The notes below the pieces were generated by a model. The model did not search any database. It was not told the origin of the DNA and saw only the letters and a list, made by a program, of their open reading frames with translations. The position numbers were made by a program, and so were the translations under genes. From a bacterium (GTDB lineage: Bacteria; Sumerlaeota; Sumerlaeia; SLMS01), in NCBI GenBank assembly GCA_016125005.1, contig WGMQ01000060.1, positions 1 through 45,332 on the forward strand: a stretch of 45,332 nucleotides of DNA. The letters are read 5' to 3'. Shown piece by piece: positions 1 to 7,120 of this stretch. Numbering within the stretch: the first letter of the stretch is position 1; the number at the start of each line of letters is the position of its first letter.

Positions 1-2
1 CC

Positions 3-890
3 GACAACCAGGCCGCCCGCGCCGCCGAAGTCTATCGCTTCCTCGACGGCATCGCCTCCCAGTCCGAGGAGGAGCGCCGCAAGGCACAGGCACGCCGCAT
101 GGTCTTCAACCTCATGAACGTCTACGAGGAAGAGGATCTCGGCAACCTGGTCCAGCGCATTGAGGAGAACCTCCACTACCTCCGCACCATGTACCCCGGC
201 AAGAAGGACATCCCCCAGATCCAGAAGCTGAAGGGCATGCAGCGCGAGTACGAAGAGGAGCTCATCTGGGGCTACGTCGGCACCTCCCCGCACGACGTGT
301 TCCACGGTCGCCTCGGCTTCTACACGGGCGACATCTTCACCGAGCAGCCCACCATGAACCGCGACGTGGCGCCCGTCCTCAAGATGATCGAGGACCTGCA
401 GCCGACCATCGTCTCGCTCGCCTTCGACCCGGAAGGCTCCGGCCCCGACACCCACTACAAGGTGCTCCAGGTCCTGCACGAGGCCCTCATCCAGTACAAC
501 AAGAAGACCGGCAAGTCCCCGATCGTTTGGGGCTACCGCAACGTGTGGTTCCGCTACCACCCGGCAGAAGCCAACATCTTCATCCCCGCCACGCTCAACA
601 CCATCGCCATCATGAACGACTCGTTCATGCACTGCTTCGGCTCGCAGAAGAACGCCAGCTTCCCCAGCTACGAGTACGACGGTCCCTTCTGCTACCAGGC
701 GCAGGCGCTCCTGGTGGAACAGTTCCGCATGCTGCAAACGTGCCTCGGCGAGCGGTTCTTCATCGAGAACAAGAGCCCCCGCCTCCGCGCGGCCCGCGGC
801 TTCGTGTTCCTCAAGTCGATGGAACTGGCCGAGTTCTCCGGCAACGCCCGCAGCCTTGCCGCCGCCACGGAAAACGTGAACGCGAAGTAA
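3..890 (+). CDS. PIG-L/LmbE-type deacetylase domain protein, 5'-truncated (probable NagB-PIG-L fusion)
   Basis: The reading frame is open from base 3, so the start lies upstream of the window; the visible part is about 295 residues ending in TAA at 890. The segment around IEDLQPTIVSLAFDPEG and the following DTHYKVLQVLHEAL resembles the C-terminal half of PIG-L/LmbE deacetylase domains, which are often fused behind a glucosamine-6-phosphate deaminase (NagB) domain. The later WGYRNVWFRYHP and HCFGSQ segments fit the same tail. The inferred role is amino-sugar metabolism in the cytoplasm. The catalytic PHPDD-type motif and any NagB domain are not visible because they would lie upstream, so the family call rests on similarity of the tail only. 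A strong intrinsic terminator follows 41 bases after the stop. Confidence 0.6.
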   Translation, partial: DNQAARAAEVYRFLDGIASQSEEERRKAQARRMVFNLMNVYEEEDLGNLVQRIEENLHYLRTMYPGKKDIPQIQKLKGMQREYEEELIWGYVGTSPHDVFHGRLGFYTGDIFTEQPTMNRDVAPVLKMIEDLQPTIVSLAFDPEGSGPDTHYKVLQVLHEALIQYNKKTGKSPIVWGYRNVWFRYHPAEANIFIPATLNTIAIMNDSFMHCFGSQKNASFPSYEYDGPFCYQAQALLVEQFRMLQTCLGERFFIENKSPRLRAARGFVFLKSMELAEFSGNARSLAAATENVNAK

Positions 891-931
891 GACAAACGCG
901 TTGCACTGAACACCAATCCCCGACCAACTGA

Positions 932-970
932 TGGCGGTGCCGATCAACCCGGCACCGCCATTGTGATTTT
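932..970 (+). terminator. Rho-independent terminator after the PIG-L gene
   Basis: A perfect 11-bp stem (TGGCGGTGCCG at 932-942, CGGCACCGCCA at 950-960) encloses a 7-base loop and runs into a T-rich tail (TTGTGATTTT, 961-970). It ends the transcript of the truncated upstream gene. Its tail covers the GTG at 963, which argues against that codon as the start of the next gene. Confidence 0.85.
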
Positions 971-983
971 GGGGAACCGAACC

Positions 984-1232
984 ATGGAAGGCGAACAGCA
1001 GAAAAACGAGACCGAGCGGAAGAGCCAGGCGAAACTCGACGAAGATTTCGAGCACTTGGCCAGCCGCGCCCTCGCTGCCATGGAACGGGCCGGGGAACTG
1101 GCCCGAGACATCGCCATCCAAACCAACACCGCCATCGTGATGGTACGCGATGGCAAGACCGTTTGGGTTACTGCCGACGAACTCCGACGGGAAAGGGCGG
1201 AGGCAGCGGCGAAGGGGAACGAAGCCACGTAG
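984..1232 (+). CDS. Small charged hypothetical protein (82 aa)
   Basis: I do not recognise a named family. The ATG at 984 is preferred over the GTG at 963 because 963 sits in the terminator tail and a GGGGA purine run lies 8-9 bases before 984. The product is hydrophilic and mostly helical by eye: an Asp/Glu/Lys-rich N-terminus, an amphipathic stretch (ASRALAAMERAGELARDIA) and a short strand-turn-helix tail containing IVMVRDGKTVWVTADEL. No signal peptide or membrane segment is present, so it is presumably cytoplasmic. It stands alone between a terminator and an oppositely oriented operon, so context gives no function. Confidence 0.6.
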   Translation: MEGEQQKNETERKSQAKLDEDFEHLASRALAAMERAGELARDIAIQTNTAIVMVRDGKTVWVTADELRRERAEAAAKGNEAT

Positions 1233-1267
1233 GCAGTCATCTGCCGTCCCACGGAGCCAATCTACGT

Positions 1268-1897
1268 TTAGTGGGACCCAAGCAAATCTGGTATGGGAGG
1301 GAGACTTGAATCTGTGCCCTTCTTCTGCCCAGTCCAAACATTGCCCAGAGAAATGAGGCCATTCGTCGGATCATAGGGGAGTTGGGCACTGTTCGCGAAC
1401 TTGTGATCGAAGACCAAGTCCGGACCAACGCCTGCGAGCCTCCAATCACCGTAGAATTTCTCGGCCGCAGGCCAGAACGTCGACTTGGGATTCCAACGGA
1501 CGTATTCTGCGATGACCTGATAGGTGTAGAGCCGTTGGTCGAGCGGAGCGGTAGTATTCCTTTCCATGAAAGGATCGAGGAGATAGGCAGAGGTTACATA
1601 GGCAACGGGGGTGGATAACGCCTTGCTCATCACCCCGGAAACTTGAACCCCTCCAATCGAGTCGAACTCGGAATCCCCGTATCGTTGATGAGCCATCCGG
1701 GGTGGCCGGTTATAGTCGGCTGAGTAAGCCTCGATGCCCACTCTGAGGGTACGGTGGTCTGACTGAACCCGAGCGATCTTCGCGCGGAAAGACGCGGCGA
1801 TGTAGTTTTCCGAGGCGACTCCAGCTAGAATAAGGATAATGCCAACGACGATCATCAGTTCGATGATGGTGAGCCCTTTGTGGTGGCTACGGAACAT
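1268..1897 (-). CDS. Prepilin-like protein with type IV/T2SS N-methylation motif
   Basis: The N-terminus MFRSHHKG|LTIIELMIVVG followed by a hydrophobic helix is a class III (prepilin peptidase) signal. Cleavage is expected after Gly8, and Glu is at +5 of the mature chain. Residue +1 is Leu instead of the usual Phe. The rest (about 200 aa) is a soluble C-terminal domain of the kind seen in large pseudopilin-like proteins of uncultured diderms, with conserved-looking features such as GIEAYSADYNRPP. It is the last gene of a minus-strand operon: its ATG lies 11 bases inside the end of the L,D-transpeptidase-like gene, which implies translational coupling. No pilus ATPase or platform gene is nearby, so it must use machinery encoded elsewhere. 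Confidence 0.85.
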   Translation of the reverse strand: MFRSHHKGLTIIELMIVVGIILILAGVASENYIAASFRAKIARVQSDHRTLRVGIEAYSADYNRPPRMAHQRYGDSEFDSIGGVQVSGVMSKALSTPVAYVTSAYLLDPFMERNTTAPLDQRLYTYQVIAEYVRWNPKSTFWPAAEKFYGDWRLAGVGPDLVFDHKFANSAQLPYDPTNGLISLGNVWTGQKKGTDSSLPPIPDLLGSH

Positions 1898-2801
1898 GGT
1901 TTAGATCCTCGGAGGAGTCAGTTGTTTGCGGATCTGAACTCGCGATTAAGCTTCCGTGCAGCTCGCGAGCCCGAGTGATAGTCTCAGGAACAAGAATCTC
2001 AACAAGTGTGTCACCATCCGCCGTAACCCATTCAAAGGGAACCAGTATCATCGGCACCGGAGGACTCTCCGGGGAGAACTCCAATTCGCGCTCCTTCAGC
2101 CAGGACAGGAATTCACCGTACTGATCAGGAGGCTCGCCTTTGTCGGACCGGTAGAGATTCAGGCATCCCCTGCTATCCCCGGCAGACCAGATTCTGGTGT
2201 GGGTCGGATGGAGCCAAGATCCGGTCTTTGTGAGACCACTTCTGATAACTGATTCCGTTGTCACGCGCTGACCGTCGATTTCAACTAATTGATACTGAGC
2301 GATGACCTGAGGATCCTGCAAAGTAATCGTTCCATCGGTGCGTCCCCAGTCGGAGATCAAGAAAGCAGGTGTGACATTGTCACGCCACGGGCCCTGCTTC
2401 AGCATGAAGACGCCAAACGGCACAGAAACGTAACCCCACTGCTTCGGATCATCGGGATCAAAATCGTTTATCGGCAGCGCCGATTGCGCTGTCGAATGGG
2501 AACGAATTGGCAGCGGCTTGACATCAAGCCTCCAGCCAGCGGTTTCACGCCGATAGAGCCCAACAAGGCTATTGCGGTGAGGCGTCGGATCCTCCAACGA
2601 AGTCCGCTCGTTCCGCCGGGCGACCAACAGGATCCACTGACAGTCTTCGGGTTGGACTGCGGTGGATGTGGCGCTCATTGGAGTTTCCAATGTAAAGGAG
2701 CTACTCGGCTGGAGGTATCGGGTCAATAGGTGTGGCCCTAAAAAGGAAATGACACACCCTCCAATTGAAAGACAAATCAGCCATCTCCTGATCTTTGTCA
2801 A
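1887..2801 (-). CDS. L,D-transpeptidase-like (YkuD-type) exported protein
   Basis: This is a 304-aa protein with an N-terminal hydrophobic segment (about residues 8-28) acting as signal or anchor. The C-terminal half carries a segment with His residues (WLHPTHTRIW) followed by GDSRGCLNLY. The S-x-G-C-hydrophobic-N/R pattern after a spaced His is the catalytic signature of YkuD/L,D-transpeptidases, which form 3-3 peptidoglycan cross-links or attach proteins to peptidoglycan. The preceding PFGVFMLKQGPW region fits the strand-rich core of that fold. The spacing between His and Cys is shorter than usual, so this may be a divergent member. The ATG overlaps the TGA of the upstream 64-aa gene by four bases, and its own end overlaps the prepilin start. 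Confidence 0.55.
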   Translation of the reverse strand: MTKIRRWLICLSIGGCVISFLGPHLLTRYLQPSSSFTLETPMSATSTAVQPEDCQWILLVARRNERTSLEDPTPHRNSLVGLYRRETAGWRLDVKPLPIRSHSTAQSALPINDFDPDDPKQWGYVSVPFGVFMLKQGPWRDNVTPAFLISDWGRTDGTITLQDPQVIAQYQLVEIDGQRVTTESVIRSGLTKTGSWLHPTHTRIWSAGDSRGCLNLYRSDKGEPPDQYGEFLSWLKERELEFSPESPPVPMILVPFEWVTADGDTLVEILVPETITRARELHGSLIASSDPQTTDSSEDLNHVP

Positions 2802-2992
2802 GTTCGTTGATCCTCCACTCCCGAATCGGCATCAGACAGCCGAACAGGGGAGGGGCTTGAGTCGATACTAGTGGGAGCCGCCTTCTTCCTAAAGTAGATG
2901 ATAGCGAATCGAAAGCAAATCAGGAGAAGGGTGAAGACAAGTGCGGTCATCCAAATTGTTCTTGGAAGGAGAAGCGGATTCTCAGGTGTCAT
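2798..2992 (-). CDS. Small single-pass membrane protein (64 aa)
   Basis: No family is recognised. The protein has one clear transmembrane helix (roughly residues 10-33, TIWMTALVFTLLLICFRFAI) followed by a basic stop-transfer patch (YFRKK) and a Ser/Asp-rich tail, suggesting an N-out/C-in topology. Its stop overlaps the start of the L,D-transpeptidase-like gene by four bases, which supports it as a real gene despite its size. It lies 30 bases downstream of the 349-aa exported protein gene. Confidence 0.6.
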   Translation of the reverse strand: MTPENPLLLPRTIWMTALVFTLLLICFRFAIIYFRKKAAPTSIDSSPSPVRLSDADSGVEDQRT

Positions 2993-3022
2993 GATGCGGT
3001 ACCATATTTGAGAATGATTTGA

Positions 3023-4072
3023 TCACGCTGATCTCCGCATAAACCAAACACCTGCTCCTACAAGAAGCAGGAAGCCGGAGACGACTGCCAGCATGGGAAA
3101 GAGCGATTGCCTCGGGAGCTGCACTCCAACCTTAGCTGGCGGGTTTGTCGCAGCACTCAATCTCTTTGGGATCTCGCTGAAAGACTCGTAGGAAGCCTTT
3201 GTCATCGTAGGACGAAGGACTCCGGCCATTTCAGAGAAAATCGCCTGATGAACACCGAGGCGCCCAATCGACTCCATCCCCGAACCATAGAGTCTCCTGA
3301 CTTCACTGATCGAAGACTCAACAGGTACCGCGCGGTGAGTAATGGTTGTGGTCACTTGGTGCGTAACAACCCGCCCATCAAAGTTTGAGAGCGGTTTCCC
3401 TTGAGCATCGGAATTCATGGCGAATAAAAAAACTAGCACATCGGTCGAGTTAGGCAATCCAAAAGTTCCGTCAGAATCCTGCGAGTAAACGACTTCGAGG
3501 ATCTGGATGGGAACACCTCCAATGGATCCATAGTGCTCAAGCGAGGCGATACGGTCACCCAGATAACTCACTTTGGATTCACTCGTCGAGCGTTCAGTGT
3601 AACTGATCGATTCCGTGCGAATCCCACCTGTTTCTTCGACGGTCTTGGCGGACGCAGCTCCTGTCCGACTCAGAGCAAGATCCTGAAGCAATTCCGCCAC
3701 CCCATACAAGCACCCCATGTCCGGAACCGCGCCCTGATTGAACCCCAGCGACCTGAAGTAGAGTGGCTGGCTTGAGTCCCCTCTTTTCACCAAAGTCTCG
3801 ACGATCCGCATTCCTCTACGATGGATCAATTCCTTCGCACCACCGGGAGTCTCAGTGAACGTCAGATACTCATCCCCGAACTTCCAAAACTTGTATCCCA
3901 TTGTGAAAGTCGAGACCGACGCCTGATCATTGCTTCCAGACTTACGCGCATCGAAAATGAGATGCACGACCTCCCCCTCTTCGTAGAGCGCTTGGGGCAG
4001 GTCGGCCCACCCCAAGCTTGGCAACGAGGCAACGAAGAGAAACAGGATGATGGCATCGAGACCTCGTGTCAT
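3023..4072 (-). CDS. Exported hypothetical protein with C-terminal membrane anchor (349 aa)
   Basis: The frame is open to 4156, but the ATG at 4072 is chosen because it gives a proper signal peptide (MTRGLDAIILFLFVASLPSLGWA|DLP), follows the upstream stop by seven bases and has a GAG-rich ribosome site (gagagtctc). The mature region is beta-rich, reminiscent of outer-membrane or periplasmic DUF3108-type proteins, but I see no decisive motif. The C-terminus ends in a hydrophobic helix (about residues 322-345) and a basic MRRSA tail, a type I anchor or sorting-signal-like arrangement. The base composition is clearly more AT-rich than in flanking genes. It is the second gene of a five-gene minus-strand operon. 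Confidence 0.7.
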   Translation of the reverse strand: MTRGLDAIILFLFVASLPSLGWADLPQALYEEGEVVHLIFDARKSGSNDQASVSTFTMGYKFWKFGDEYLTFTETPGGAKELIHRRGMRIVETLVKRGDSSQPLYFRSLGFNQGAVPDMGCLYGVAELLQDLALSRTGAASAKTVEETGGIRTESISYTERSTSESKVSYLGDRIASLEHYGSIGGVPIQILEVVYSQDSDGTFGLPNSTDVLVFLFAMNSDAQGKPLSNFDGRVVTHQVTTTITHRAVPVESSISEVRRLYGSGMESIGRLGVHQAIFSEMAGVLRPTMTKASYESFSEIPKRLSAATNPPAKVGVQLPRQSLFPMLAVVSGFLLLVGAGVWFMRRSA

Positions 4073-4079
4073 GAGACTC

Positions 4080-4334
4080 TCAGACACACTCGCAGCCAGT
4101 CGCCTGGCCCGCGGTATTGGTGATCGTGAAGCAGACTGGCGTCCCCTTGTCATCACAGACGCCGGCGCAGTGGGAGTTCACCGTGTGATATACTTCGCAC
4201 GTGAACTCGTACCAGTCCCAATTGGCGCACTCGGTGCGAAGTTGCATCGTGCATGCTGCCGAGGCGATGCCACCTTGCAGAGCGAAGACGGCAACGAACG
4301 CCGTAGCCACAACTTTTGCTCGAATCTTCTGCAT
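4080..4334 (-). CDS. Small secreted Cys-rich protein (84 aa)
   Basis: The ATG at 4332-4334 has an AGGGGA ribosome site seven bases upstream and starts a textbook signal peptide (MQKIRAKVVATAFVAVFAL..., cleavage near IASA|ACT). The mature part is only about 58 residues and holds eight cysteines, including a final CECV, so four disulfides are possible after export. I do not recognise the family. It is the first gene of the AT-richer operon and lies seven bases before the next start. Possible roles are a structural envelope peptide, a toxin-like or RiPP-like product, or a partner of the 349-aa exported protein; none can be chosen from sequence. Confidence 0.65.
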   Translation of the reverse strand: MQKIRAKVVATAFVAVFALQGGIASAACTMQLRTECANWDWYEFTCEVYHTVNSHCAGVCDDKGTPVCFTITNTAGQATGCECV

Positions 4335-4388
4335 GATAGATCCCCTAATCTGTAGATTTGCGGCTGTATAACCAGCCGACGTCACATG

Positions 4389-4416
4389 TGTATAATCGTA
4401 TCCAGACTTAGTGCAA
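4389..4416 (-). promoter_or_regulatory. Possible sigma-70-type promoter for the 4334-1268 operon
   Basis: Read on the minus strand, TTGCAC (4416-4411) is followed after 16 bases by TATACA (4394-4389), each matching four of six consensus bases. It sits in an AT-rich pocket about 55 bases before the start of the Cys-rich gene. The match is moderate and the call is by eye only. Confidence 0.35.
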
Positions 4417-4464
4417 GGAGAATCTGCAGAACTTCCAAGAGAGGTATGCGCTCTGCCCGTCCAC

Positions 4465-4496
4465 CGCGCCCCCCGTCATTGCTGACGGGGGGCGCG
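4465..4496 (-). terminator. Very strong GC hairpin after the cadherin-like gene
   Basis: This is a perfect 14-bp stem (CGCGCCCCCCGTCA at 4465-4478, TGACGGGGGGCGCG at 4483-4496) with a TTGC loop. It begins 24 bases beyond the stop of the cadherin-like gene on the minus strand and separates it from the next operon. There is no T-tract on either side, so it could act as a 3' mRNA-stabilising or Rho-assisted element and not as a classical intrinsic terminator. Confidence 0.6.
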
Positions 4497-4520
4497 TAGT
4501 CTTGAGTGGTCTGGGCGGAA

Positions 4521-5909
4521 TCACTCTTCCGCCAGCAACGTCCAATCCATTACCGAGGTCGGGCCGAGGATGTCGATCGGTAGGTCGAAGGCGGTCAGGG
4601 TGATGTTGCCGCTGTCGCGCACCTCCAGCCGGATCGAGTCGCTGTTGGCTCCCGGGTCGGCGACGAACACGACGGCGCCGCTGTTCACGTCCTGTTGGGT
4701 GAAGGTGTCGGTGGCGGACAGGGGCGTGCCGTTGAGTTCCAGCGATCCGATGGTGGGAGCCGTGATCACCGTATAGACGATCCCGGTGGGAGAGTCCTCG
4801 GGGTCGGTTGTTTCGAGCTGGGTGACTGTCATCGTGGTGGCGGTGTCGTCCTGAACCGTCCAAAGTCCCGTACCAGCAACGAGCGGCGGCGTCTCGTTCA
4901 CGTCGCCGATGGTGATGGTCAGTTCCTTCTCGAAAGTAAGGGCGGGGGATCCGCTGTCGGTGACTTCGACGCGAACCGAGCGGGTGGCTCCGACTTCGTG
5001 GTCGAGGCTGGCGGCGGTCCGCAGCTCGCTGCCGACAATGGCGAAGCTGGCGTTGTCGGTGCTGCCTGATCCGCTCACCAGCGCATAGGTGAAGGTCTGC
5101 GCAGCGGCGGGGTTGTCGGGGTCCGTGGTGCTGAGCGTTCCGACGACGGTGTTGGCGGGTTCGTTCTCGTCGACGGAGGCCGGGGAGAGACCGATGTCGG
5201 TCGGTGCACGGTTCGGTATGTCGATGGAGAGATTATTGAAGGCCATGACGATGTCGCTGTCGTCATCGCCAATCTGCAGCAGGAAGAGGCCGTAGGCTGT
5301 GGGGGAAAGCGTGCGATTGGTGTAGGAGAAGACCGTGTTGTCGGTGAGCCGGGTCACGGTGAGGTCTGCGGTTCCATCACCGTTGTAGAGGAGCTGGATT
5401 CGCATGGGGGCGGAGGGAGCCAGGCCCGGGATCGTTTGGAAGGTGACGTTCTCATCGGAGAAATCCACGCCGAAGGAATCACTGAAGGTCATCAGTATTC
5501 CGCCGACAAAGAGGGTGGCGATGGGGCCTGAAGTCGCATAGTGCAGATCGAGGGAAACGGTCATCCCGGCGGGCCGAGCTGAGGAGCGGATGGTATTCTT
5601 GACGCTGATGCCATCCGTGGCTGGGTGCACATGGCGGAGCATGAGCACTTCGCCGTTGGAGCTTTCGATCAGGCTGGAGACGCCGTTGCTGGCGGCCAGG
5701 TCGGACACGAAAGAGTTGCCGGCGTTGAACGGCGCTGTCTGTTCCCAGCCGAAGAAGTAGGGGGAACTGCCGTCCACCTGCCCGAGATCCACGACGCCAC
5801 CGTCGTCATCGTACTCGGCATCGGAAGCGGCGATAGTGAGGGTCGCTGCGGGGACCGTGCCCCCCAGAAGAATGATCAACCCCAACAAGATAGATTTTGT
5901 CCAACTCAT
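4521..5909 (-). CDS. Secreted cadherin/CSPG-repeat protein (462 aa)
   Basis: A signal peptide (MSWTKSILLGLIILLGGTVPAA) is followed by a lectin/LamG-like beta-rich domain (about residues 30-232, with FGWEQTAPFNAGNSF and FLLQIGDDDSD). Next come a cadherin-like repeat (about 234-340; DIGLSPASVDENEP, then DPDN and DHEVGATRSVRVEVTDSGSP, ending in DVNE) and a CSPG/NG2-type repeat (about 341-450; TTDPEDSPTGIVYTVIT, FTQQDVNSGAVVFV). These Ca-binding folds usually serve adhesion or surface structure. The chain ends in a short acidic MDWTLLAEE tail with no recognised sorting signal. Composition is closer to the genome average than the operon downstream, from which it is separated by a strong hairpin. 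Confidence 0.8.
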   Translation of the reverse strand: MSWTKSILLGLIILLGGTVPAATLTIAASDAEYDDDGGVVDLGQVDGSSPYFFGWEQTAPFNAGNSFVSDLAASNGVSSLIESSNGEVLMLRHVHPATDGISVKNTIRSSARPAGMTVSLDLHYATSGPIATLFVGGILMTFSDSFGVDFSDENVTFQTIPGLAPSAPMRIQLLYNGDGTADLTVTRLTDNTVFSYTNRTLSPTAYGLFLLQIGDDDSDIVMAFNNLSIDIPNRAPTDIGLSPASVDENEPANTVVGTLSTTDPDNPAAAQTFTYALVSGSGSTDNASFAIVGSELRTAASLDHEVGATRSVRVEVTDSGSPALTFEKELTITIGDVNETPPLVAGTGLWTVQDDTATTMTVTQLETTDPEDSPTGIVYTVITAPTIGSLELNGTPLSATDTFTQQDVNSGAVVFVADPGANSDSIRLEVRDSGNITLTAFDLPIDILGPTSVMDWTLLAEE

Positions 5910-6187
5910 TTGAAATCAACTTTCAAGAGATCTGAATCGCCTAGGTAAACGAAGCCTAATTACGTTGAAGCATTCTGTGTAATCACAAGACTTCCGAAGC
6001 AAGCAAAGAGTAGTACACGCGAGCTATCCGACGGGGCGGTGATGAGGTGGCCAGGGCGCATGCACCGCCTGGGCGGAAACCGCCCGGTCCCCACATTTTG
6101 CGCGCGTGGTTCTCAATTGACCCAGTGGGGACGCCAAGTTGTCATTGGGGGGCGTGACAACCCGGGGATGTGCAAGGGTAGCATTTC

Positions 6188-7120
6188 ATGGCTCATCGTA
6201 GTGTAAACACTCTGGTTTTCGCGGGCTTCGACCCGACCACGGCGGCGACGGTGATCTCGCTGATGGGCGATGACGGGTTGCCGGGGGATCTGCGCATCAC
6301 GGCGGGCCTGAATCAGGAGCCGTGGCAGACGGCGCGCACGGGGTTGCTCATCATCGGCATGGACCCCAAGACCGATCTGGTCCGTGTTTCCCAACTGATC
6401 CAGAATCGCACGACTTACTGGGACGTGGCGGTGTGCATTCCCGCGGTCCTTTCCTACTACTCCGTGGCGTTGCTGGCTCAGGGCGCCGCGAAGGTCCTGA
6501 CCCACCCGGAGGAGGATCTGGAGGCCACCAAGAAGGAACTCCGCTCGTTGCTGAGGACGCTTTCCAGCATCCAGAGCGATGCCTTTGGCTTGGAAGTCTC
6601 CGATCTGATTCAGCTCTACGGCGAGAAGCGGATGCCCAAGACGATCCGCCTGACGGGCGCCGGATGCGTCGGTTCCATCTACCTGCACAATGGCTCGGTG
6701 GTCCACGCGGAGACGATGGATGATGAGGAGGGCATGGATGCCTTTCGCCACCTGATCTCGCTGAGCAACCCGGAGATTCGCGTCCACAAGGGCTGCCTGA
6801 CGGACAAGAAGACCATCGGCATTCCCGCCATGAGTGCGTTGCTGGAGGGCTCGCGCCAGGTTGACGAAATCCAGCGCGAATCGCGGCTGGATAATGACAT
6901 GGAGTCCTTCGACGACGGGAATGGAGTGACGAGCGACTTTAGCTCGATGGATGGGGTACCGAAGTTCTACACGACTCCGATTCCCATCAGCGATCGCTCG
7001 CAGCAGCCTCCACCCATGGCGGAACCGCCACGGCGTAACTCTCCCCTTCCTCCTCCCCAAACCAACAAGGTGGATCCGCTGAAGAACCTATTCAGCGACG
7101 AGGACTTGGACCTTCACTGA
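6188..7120 (+). CDS. PATAN/DUF4388 domain protein with degenerate receiver-like N-terminus
   Basis: The 310-aa protein has an N-terminal alpha/beta region (about residues 1-125) whose strand pattern (NTLVFAGF, GLLIIGMDP, VAVCIPAVLS, GAAKVLTHP) looks like a response-regulator receiver lacking the acidic pocket and phospho-acceptor Asp. Residues about 135-215 (FGLEVSDLIQLYGEKRMPKT through GSIYLHNGSVVHAET) match the DUF4388/PATAN domain, which in other bacteria occurs in two-component and surface-motility regulators. The C-terminal 90 residues are Ser/Pro-rich and disordered, ending in an acidic peptide (LFSDEDLDLH) that could be a docking tail. An AAGGG ribosome site precedes the ATG. The gene stands alone, and its stop overlaps the convergent neighbour's end by seven bases. 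Confidence 0.75.
   Translation: MAHRSVNTLVFAGFDPTTAATVISLMGDDGLPGDLRITAGLNQEPWQTARTGLLIIGMDPKTDLVRVSQLIQNRTTYWDVAVCIPAVLSYYSVALLAQGAAKVLTHPEEDLEATKKELRSLLRTLSSIQSDAFGLEVSDLIQLYGEKRMPKTIRLTGAGCVGSIYLHNGSVVHAETMDDEEGMDAFRHLISLSNPEIRVHKGCLTDKKTIGIPAMSALLEGSRQVDEIQRESRLDNDMESFDDGNGVTSDFSSMDGVPKFYTTPIPISDRSQQPPPMAEPPRRNSPLPPPQTNKVDPLKNLFSDEDLDLH

Noticed and set aside
6069..6099. Short hairpin CTGGGCGG-AAA-CCGCCCGG followed by TTTT-containing sequence
   Set aside because: The loop is three bases, the T-run is distant, and it lies between divergent genes where no transcript on the plus strand needs ending.
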